Positions 7,527 through 11,909 of a stretch of DNA of 11,909 nucleotides are shown one piece after another. Position 1 is the first letter of the stretch. The number at the start of each line of letters is the position of its first letter. Under the pieces are notes generated by a model, which worked only from the letters and a program-made list of their open reading frames with translations, was not told the DNA's origin and ran no database searches. This stretch comes from Planctomycetaceae bacterium (GTDB lineage Bacteria > Planctomycetota > Planctomycetia > Pirellulales > Pirellulaceae). A program made the translations under genes and the position numbers. The stretch is from contig DMPQ01000325.1 in the NCBI GenBank assembly GCA_003455945.1, positions 2,578 to 14,486 of the forward strand, in the 5' to 3' direction.

Positions 7527-8054
7527 TCAGTACTCTGCCTCTTCATCGGCCGGAATGTAGGGGATCAGCCCATTCTGGTAAGCCACCACCTGCAAGTCTC
7601 GAGGAGCATGGCGAATGTCCACGAGGAATCCGTTCAAGTCGAGCATCCAAATCGAGGGGTTGTCACCGACTCGACTGGCAATCGTGAAAACCGGATCGAG
7701 CGGCATCAGGTCGAGCCTTTCCTGAATCTCACGGTTCTTGGCGTGCATCGTTGCCTGCGACACCCCGAACCCTGCGGCGATCTGCTCCGCCGTCATGTGC
7801 GGCGTCTGATCCGGGTCGGTCAGAAAATTGACCCGGCCCACGGCGTACATCAGTCCGCACGCCCAACTCGCCACCTTGCCTCGCAGAATCGGCGATCCCT
7901 TTTGGCACATCATCGCCGCCAACTTCCGGCCGACCGCCTTGTATTCGTCGTTCAAATGGCGGTCGCAGAACTGATCGATGAGAGCGACCACTTCGACGAA
8001 TCGCTCACGATACTCGGCAGGGACTTCGGACAGGAGTTCGTCGAAGGGGATCAC
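7527..8054 (-). CDS. DUF6398-like protein with helix-turn-helix, GTG start
   Basis: 175 aa. It resembles the DUF6398 family: YRERFVEVVALIDQFCDRHL, YKAVGRKLAA, GSPILRGKVASWACGLMYAVGRVNFL, and a helix-turn-helix at about 87-112 (MTAEQIAAGFGVSQATMHAK). The function of this family is not established; the HTH suggests DNA binding or a regulatory role. The start is chosen at GTG 8054: AGGTAGG sits about 7 nt upstream and homology begins at about residue 15. The frame extends to 8150, but the extra residues are not protein-like. GC content is about 59% by hand count over most of the gene, against about 65% around it, hinting at a different history or just different codon use. It stands alone, with gaps of 537 and 436 bp on its sides. 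Confidence 0.82.
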   Translation of the reverse strand: MIPFDELLSEVPAEYRERFVEVVALIDQFCDRHLNDEYKAVGRKLAAMMCQKGSPILRGKVASWACGLMYAVGRVNFLTDPDQTPHMTAEQIAAGFGVSQATMHAKNREIQERLDLMPLDPVFTIASRVGDNPSIWMLDLNGFLVDIRHAPRDLQVVAYQNGLIPYIPADEEAEY

Positions 8055-8490
8055 GGCACACCTACCTCGAGAAAGTCGTTGACTTCCAAACCTGACGGAT
8101 CGCGTCCCAATGTAACGAATTCTCTCGGATGGCAATCGAGACCAGCTCACCGCTCCCGACGAATCGGGACGATCGAGTTACGATCCGACGAACGCCTTGA
8201 CCACCAGAGTCAACTCGCGTTCGAGTTCGGGAGGCCTGCGACGCATGTCCTTTTCCAGGCGCACGCCCCAGGTGCCGCGTCCTGACCGGTTTGCTCCGCC
8301 CGATGCGTCGGGCGATGAGCGGTTTCGGGTCGCCGGAACGGCGACTCGAAACGGCCGTCGCTCGACACCGGGTCGTACCGCGTCTCGCCGAAGTGAATCG
8401 TCAACGAGCAGCGACAATGGCAGCGGTACGACGTGCCTCGGTTCGATCCGTTGACGGTGACCGGGAGCGGTCGAACGTCGGGGACCGACA
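8055..8490. other. 436-bp intergenic region without a convincing gene
   Basis: Two short minus-strand frames (8178-8417 and 8210-8491) are Arg-rich and unsupported. Small hairpins are present: 8154-8169 (TCCCGA/TCGGGA, with a TTCG loop on the minus strand), 8212-8227 (AACTCG/CGAGTT) and 8459-8472 (GACCG/CGGTC, about 20 nt past the RTX gene stop). The ribosome-binding site of the DUF6398-like gene is at about 8061-8067. Confidence 0.5.
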
Positions 8491-10110
8491 TCAGCCGATG
8501 CCCAGATCGTTCAGGATCCAGGCCGCCTTGTCGGGAATTGCCGAGTAGCCGGGGCCGCGCTCATAGGGCAAACCGGCCCGGTGCAGGAAGATCGCCGCGA
8601 AACAGGTCGCGTAATCCTCGTACGGATTCGTCTTCCCGTACGCTTCGGCAAAGTTATTGAAGGTGAACGGCACCCAGCCGCTCGACGTCTCGGTCCAGTT
8701 GCTGAGCTCCAGAAAACCGGGATCGAGCGTCTGGAAACGATGACCGATCTCGTGGATCAGCGTCATGATCGTGTTCACTTCGCGATCCCCCTTCTGCCCG
8801 CTTCCGGAGAACGACGAGCCGTAGAACGCGATGTCGTCCGCGGCGAAGAACTGCGCCGCGGCGCCGAAGACGACCGGGGTTCCGTAGCGAGTCAGCACGA
8901 TCGGACGACGATCTTCCAGTCGAATCAGAAACGCGCCGCCGTAGGACTGCAGGATCTTCAGTCCGCGATCCATCGACACCGCTTCGTGCTCGTCCCAGCG
9001 CCCCGCGGCGACCTCCATCTCCTGGAATCCCTCGGTCACCGTGCGAGTCACGCCGTCGCGCAGGACGAACCGCATGTCTTCGGACTGTTCGTCGACCAGC
9101 GTGTCGGTCGCATAGATCAGGTAGCGATCGGCATCGATCCCTCCGGACAGTCGATCCTTGCCCCGCATGCCGATCAGTCCGTCGCGCCCGCGCTCGCCGT
9201 AGAGCAGATCATCGCCGTCGCCCCCATGCAGCGTGTCGTCTCCGTCACCACCGAGAAGGACGTCGTTGCCGGTCCCTCCCTGCAGAATGTCGTGGTGTTC
9301 GCGTCCGTAGAGACGATCGTTGCCGCTCCCGCCGAAGACTCGGTCGTTGCCGCTGCCGGCGTCGAGCCAATCGATCCCTGCCTCGCCGTCGAGTTCGTCG
9401 CGACCATCGGCGCCGAACAGCTGGTCGTTCCCCGCTCCTCCCCAGCCGCGATCATTGCCGGTACCGAGTTCGATCCGGTCGTTGCCGTCGTCGCCGTACG
9501 CGGCGTCATTACCGTCGCCCGTGACGATCCGGTCGTTTCCTGCGCCACCCCAGCAGCGATCGACTCCCGCTCCGCCGTAGATCCGATCATCCCCCGCCTC
9601 GCCCAGCATCCGGTCGTTTCCCGCACCGCCGTCGACGAAGTCGTTGCCGGCTCCGGCCCGGATCACGTCGTTCCCCGCTTCACCGCGGATCTGATCCGCG
9701 CCGAGCCCGCCCCAGATCTGGTCGTCGCCGTTACCTCCCCAGATCAGATCGATGCCGCTCCCGCCGCGCAGCTCGTCGTCGCCGCCGAAGCCGAGGATCC
9801 GAGCGGGAAGCGCGGTGAGGTTCGCGATCTCGTTGGTCGCCTCGTTCCCGCGCAGCACCAGCTCTCTGACCGATGCGGCGCTGAAGGACTTGGAGTGCGT
9901 TCTCAGATAGGTCGTGTTGCCGACCTTCGCTTCGAATTCGCTGACCGAGGCGACGATGCTCGCGCCACGGCGAACGATCTCGATATTGAAGTGACGCTGA
10001 TCGAGCGGGCGAACCGTCAGCACCCCATTCTGGAGCGACATGAATCGCGAGGCGCGATCACCGGCGAGCGACGAGAACGAAGACGGCTCGAAAGCACCCT
10101 GCGATTCCAT
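8491..10110 (-). CDS. RTX-repeat protein with C-terminal HExxH metallopeptidase-like domain
   Basis: 539 aa. Residues 1-105 include QNGVLTV and VRELVLRGNEATNEI, a lead-in often seen in planctomycete repeat proteins. Residues 106-330 are 25 uninterrupted RTX nonapeptides (GGxGxDxhx, e.g. GGAGNDRI, GGDGDD), which form a calcium-binding beta-roll. The C-terminal part (about 340-539) has IMTLIHEIGHRF with HEIGH at 453-457 and NPYEDYATCF at 496-505, whose Glu498 is a candidate third zinc ligand, as in gluzincin-type peptidases. No N-terminal signal peptide is visible; RTX proteins usually leave by type I secretion through a C-terminal signal, but no transporter gene is in the window. The start at 10110 has GAGGAACAGG upstream. 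Calcium-dependent extracellular proteolysis is the inferred role. In serralysins the order is reversed, with peptidase first and repeats last. Confidence 0.9.
   Translation of the reverse strand: MESQGAFEPSSFSSLAGDRASRFMSLQNGVLTVRPLDQRHFNIEIVRRGASIVASVSEFEAKVGNTTYLRTHSKSFSAASVRELVLRGNEATNEIANLTALPARILGFGGDDELRGGSGIDLIWGGNGDDQIWGGLGADQIRGEAGNDVIRAGAGNDFVDGGAGNDRMLGEAGDDRIYGGAGVDRCWGGAGNDRIVTGDGNDAAYGDDGNDRIELGTGNDRGWGGAGNDQLFGADGRDELDGEAGIDWLDAGSGNDRVFGGSGNDRLYGREHHDILQGGTGNDVLLGGDGDDTLHGGDGDDLLYGERGRDGLIGMRGKDRLSGGIDADRYLIYATDTLVDEQSEDMRFVLRDGVTRTVTEGFQEMEVAAGRWDEHEAVSMDRGLKILQSYGGAFLIRLEDRRPIVLTRYGTPVVFGAAAQFFAADDIAFYGSSFSGSGQKGDREVNTIMTLIHEIGHRFQTLDPGFLELSNWTETSSGWVPFTFNNFAEAYGKTNPYEDYATCFAAIFLHRAGLPYERGPGYSAIPDKAAWILNDLGIG
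9121..9795 (-). repeat. RTX nonapeptide repeat array, 25 units
   Basis: Twenty-five consecutive 27-bp units encode residues 106-330. Units keep the x-G-G-x-G-(N/D/x)-D-x-hydrophobic pattern. Degenerate ones (EHHD, GRD, GKD, IDAD) sit mostly at the C-terminal end. Nucleotide identity between units is moderate, so the array is old rather than freshly amplified. Confidence 0.9.
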
Positions 10111-10319
10111 GACCTGTTCCTCGATCGACCGCTAGCGGCAGCGAAGATCCGACATCGCCCTCGATCGATCGTCCTCGACCGAGTCGGCGAACGGCCGGAT
10201 TGGAACGCCCCGACTCGTCGCCCACAAGTTCGAGCGAACGATTCGGGCCGGATTCGCGCGAATCCCGTCGCCGAACTCGGGCTGACCACGGGCCACCGCC
10301 GAACCGACCGAAGCTGCGA
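10111..10319. other. Intergenic region between beta-propeller gene and RTX gene
   Basis: 209 bp. It holds a perfect 16-bp palindrome at 10250-10265 and the RTX gene ribosome-binding site (about 10113-10122). No gene is seen. Confidence 0.5.
10250..10265. promoter_or_regulatory. Perfect 16-bp palindrome between beta-propeller and RTX genes
   Basis: GGATTCGCGCGAATCC is self-complementary, 54 bp past the beta-propeller stop and 139 bp before the RTX start. It could be an operator for the RTX gene or part of a transcription end. With no loop it is better suited to protein binding than to a hairpin. Confidence 0.3.
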
Positions 10320-11633
10320 TCAATCGCCGATCCGATAGACGACATCCCGTTCGTTGCCGTCGATCAGCTCGGTCGTCCGCAGATAGATGCCGTCGGCACA
10401 GATGGCGGGGGAGGCGTAGGCGCGGTTTCCGAGCTCGTTCCGCGACACGATCTCGCACCCGTCGGGCGAAACCGCAAGAATCGTCGTCCGCCCCTCTTCG
10501 TCGGTCGTCACCATCCGATCGCCGACGAGTACCGGAGAGCCGCTGAAGGTTCCGCCGATCCGCTTCTTCCATCGCTCCTCGCCGGTCGCCGCATGCCAGC
10601 AGAACGCGATCCCCTCGTCGGCCATCGCGTAGAGATGACCGTCGCGCACGATCATCGACGGCACGTAGACGCGGACGCCGTTCTCCCACGCGACGCGCCC
10701 CGACCCGTCGGCGACGATCGCCGAGACGTGATTCCTCGGATAGCCGCCGCTGGTGAAGAGGTGCGTCCCGTCGGTGACCGGAGTCGTCACGCACTCGGTC
10801 GTCGCCCCCTCGCAGCGCCACAGGACCGATCCGTCGTTCGGATCGAGCGCAACGACTTCATCGCAACCGATCAGCGTCAGTTGATCCCGGCCGTCCAGAT
10901 GATGAACGATCGGTGACGCGTAGTTCGGCTTGGCCGGTCGAGCGAACTTCCAGACGATCTCGCCGGTCCGGCGATCCAGTCCCGCGACCGCTCCGCCTCC
11001 CTTGTTGTCCGCGGTGACCAGCACCAGATCGCCGTAGATCGCGGGCGAGCCGCCATAGCCCTGATGCACGACGTAGTCGCAGATCCGTTGCTGCCAGACG
11101 AGCGAGCCGGAAGGATCGATCGCCGAGGTGACGATGCCGCCGGCGTTCAGGAAGTTGACGTAGAACCGCTCGCCGTCGAAGCAAGGAGTCGACGACGCGA
11201 GCGACGCCTTCGCGTTCCCTTCCTTCTTGAGCCCCTCTTCATGCACCGTACAGGTCCATCGGATCGTCCCGTCGTGGCGATCGAGCGACACGAGCGATTG
11301 GCGTTGCCCCTCGAGATCGGCCGTCGCGACGATGACCTGATCGCCGACCACGATCGGCGAGCCATGACCGGTCCCCGGAATCTCGGCTCGCCAGACGACG
11401 TTCCGCTCCGCACTCCACTCGTCGACCGGCAGCTCGGCGATTGACGCGATGCCGTCGCGAGTCGGCCCTCGCCAGCCGGTCCAGTCGTCGGCGCCGATCG
11501 CCGCCGTAGCATCGTCCGCCGTCTCGCCGGCAGATGACGGAGCGCCGTTGCGCAGCGCCCCGCGAACGGCCGATGCGGCGAAGCCCGCCGAGAGCGGCAT
11601 CAGAACGAGCATGGTTCGTCGCGCGATCGACAT
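10320..11633 (-). CDS. Exported PQQ-like beta-propeller repeat protein
   Basis: 437 aa from ATG 11633. Residues 1-25 form a signal peptide with a twin-Arg start (ARRTMLVLMPLSAG), possibly Tat-like. Next comes DDWTGWRGPTRDG (49-61), the opening motif of many planctomycete PQQ-like proteins. About eight beta-propeller blades follow, each with a pattern like GSPIVVGDQVIVAT...LVSLDRHDGTIRW; for example 91-127, 148-180, 195-228, 239-272, 283-316, 324-355, 364-397 and 407-434. The fold matches the BamB/PQQ-like family; residues that would bind PQQ in true dehydrogenases are not evident, so an enzymatic role is doubtful and protein binding or scaffolding is more likely. The frame continues to 11885, but the extra N-terminus is not protein-like. 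The ribosome-binding site is weak (GGGAAT), so the start is moderately sure. Confidence 0.9.
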   Translation of the reverse strand: MSIARRTMLVLMPLSAGFAASAVRGALRNGAPSSAGETADDATAAIGADDWTGWRGPTRDGIASIAELPVDEWSAERNVVWRAEIPGTGHGSPIVVGDQVIVATADLEGQRQSLVSLDRHDGTIRWTCTVHEEGLKKEGNAKASLASSTPCFDGERFYVNFLNAGGIVTSAIDPSGSLVWQQRICDYVVHQGYGGSPAIYGDLVLVTADNKGGGAVAGLDRRTGEIVWKFARPAKPNYASPIVHHLDGRDQLTLIGCDEVVALDPNDGSVLWRCEGATTECVTTPVTDGTHLFTSGGYPRNHVSAIVADGSGRVAWENGVRVYVPSMIVRDGHLYAMADEGIAFCWHAATGEERWKKRIGGTFSGSPVLVGDRMVTTDEEGRTTILAVSPDGCEIVSRNELGNRAYASPAICADGIYLRTTELIDGNERDVVYRIGD

Positions 11634-11909
11634 CACGGCGATTCCCGGCAGCAAGTGGTGGAAGCGAGAGCGGTGGGAGAGCCGAGCGATGCGGCTCGCG
11701 GCAAGGCGCGACGACAGTCTAACCGCCCGAGTCGCTCCGACGGAGCGCGGGAGGTAGAGCGACCTGTCGTAGTGCGACCGACCCCGGTCGCACTGAATCG
11801 ACGTCGCCCCGATGTTACCGCGCCTCGTTTCGAACCGAGGGTATGCGATCGCGACACCGTTCGAGCTGCGACGCGTTTCGAGCACTCGATGTCGATCGGC
11901 CGCGCGTCG
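11634..11909. other. Region upstream of the beta-propeller gene to the window edge
   Basis: 276 bp with no gene visible. It contains the perfect inverted repeat at 11771-11794 and should hold the promoter of the beta-propeller gene. Confidence 0.4.
11771..11794. promoter_or_regulatory. Perfect 10-bp inverted repeat with 4-nt spacer
   Basis: AGTGCGACCG (11771-11780) and CGGTCGCACT (11785-11794) are exact inverse complements around ACCC, 138 bp before the beta-propeller start. This may be an operator, a 5' leader hairpin, or the transcription end of a gene beyond the window; no T-run is present on either side. Confidence 0.4.

Noticed and set aside
6986..7546. 186-codon minus-strand frame filling the 537-bp gap, ending in ATGA overlap with the next start
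   Set aside because: Very Arg/Ser-rich with no domain or motif, typical of chance open frames in high-GC DNA, and no good ribosome-binding site. The overlap is likely coincidental.
8210..8491. 93-codon minus-strand frame whose ATG overlaps the RTX stop as TGATG
   Set aside because: No Shine-Dalgarno sequence, Arg-rich composition and no recognisable motif; the overlap alone is not enough.
9121..9795. Regular 27-bp periodicity considered as a CRISPR or satellite array
   Set aside because: The period is the RTX nonapeptide code; units diverge and there are no spacers.
8581..10338. 585-codon plus-strand frame opposite the RTX gene
   Set aside because: It is the antisense image of the RTX repeats, giving a monotonous Val/Ala/Pro pattern; the minus strand has clear family motifs and a good ribosome-binding site.
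11634..11885. Upstream extension of the beta-propeller frame by 84 codons
   Set aside because: Arg/Ser-rich and it would bury the signal peptide; the start at 11633 places the signal peptide at the N-terminus.

Overview
The window looks like chromosomal DNA of a planctomycete (phylum Planctomycetota). GC content is about 65%. All seven genes I accept lie on the minus strand, so the window is transcribed right to left. The taxonomic call rests on several features typical of that phylum: a Planctomycetes-type ECF sigma factor directly followed by a large transmembrane Ser/Thr kinase with the N-terminal 'ELL..E' helical segment common in planctomycete kinases, a PQQ-like beta-propeller protein opening with a WRGP motif, and an RTX-type repeat protein. 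I cannot name a genus.

Layout in transcription order: (1) 11633-10320, exported PQQ-like beta-propeller protein; (2) 10110-8491, a protein with 25 RTX nonapeptides followed by a HEIGH zinc-metallopeptidase-like domain; (3) a 436-bp gap without a convincing gene; (4) 8054-7527, a DUF6398-like protein with a helix-turn-helix, starting at GTG and of lower GC; (5) a 537-bp gap; (6) 6989-6330, a Pro/Gly-rich single-pass membrane protein; (7) a 365-bp gap with a strong hairpin and a perfect 16-bp palindrome; (8) 5964-5353, ECF sigma factor; (9) 5308-1580, Ser/Thr kinase, 44 bp after the sigma gene and almost certainly co-transcribed; (10) 1378-74, a secreted protein of unknown function made of two fused copies of one ancestral gene.

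The only clear functional unit is the sigma factor-kinase pair. The kinase has a cytoplasmic catalytic domain, one membrane helix and a very large extracytoplasmic part containing two diverged copies of a ~260-residue module. The simplest reading is that the outer part senses something, the kinase signals inward, and the sigma factor changes transcription. The secreted duplicated protein downstream and the membrane protein upstream could be partners or targets, but only proximity supports that.

Most worth a second look: the fused gene duplication that carried its start codon and signal sequence along (74-1378); the RTX-then-metallopeptidase domain order (8491-10110); the duplicated sensor module of the kinase; intergenic palindromes and hairpins; and a striking excess of the hexamer CGATCG over the whole window. 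No tRNA, rRNA, CRISPR array or insertion sequence was seen.
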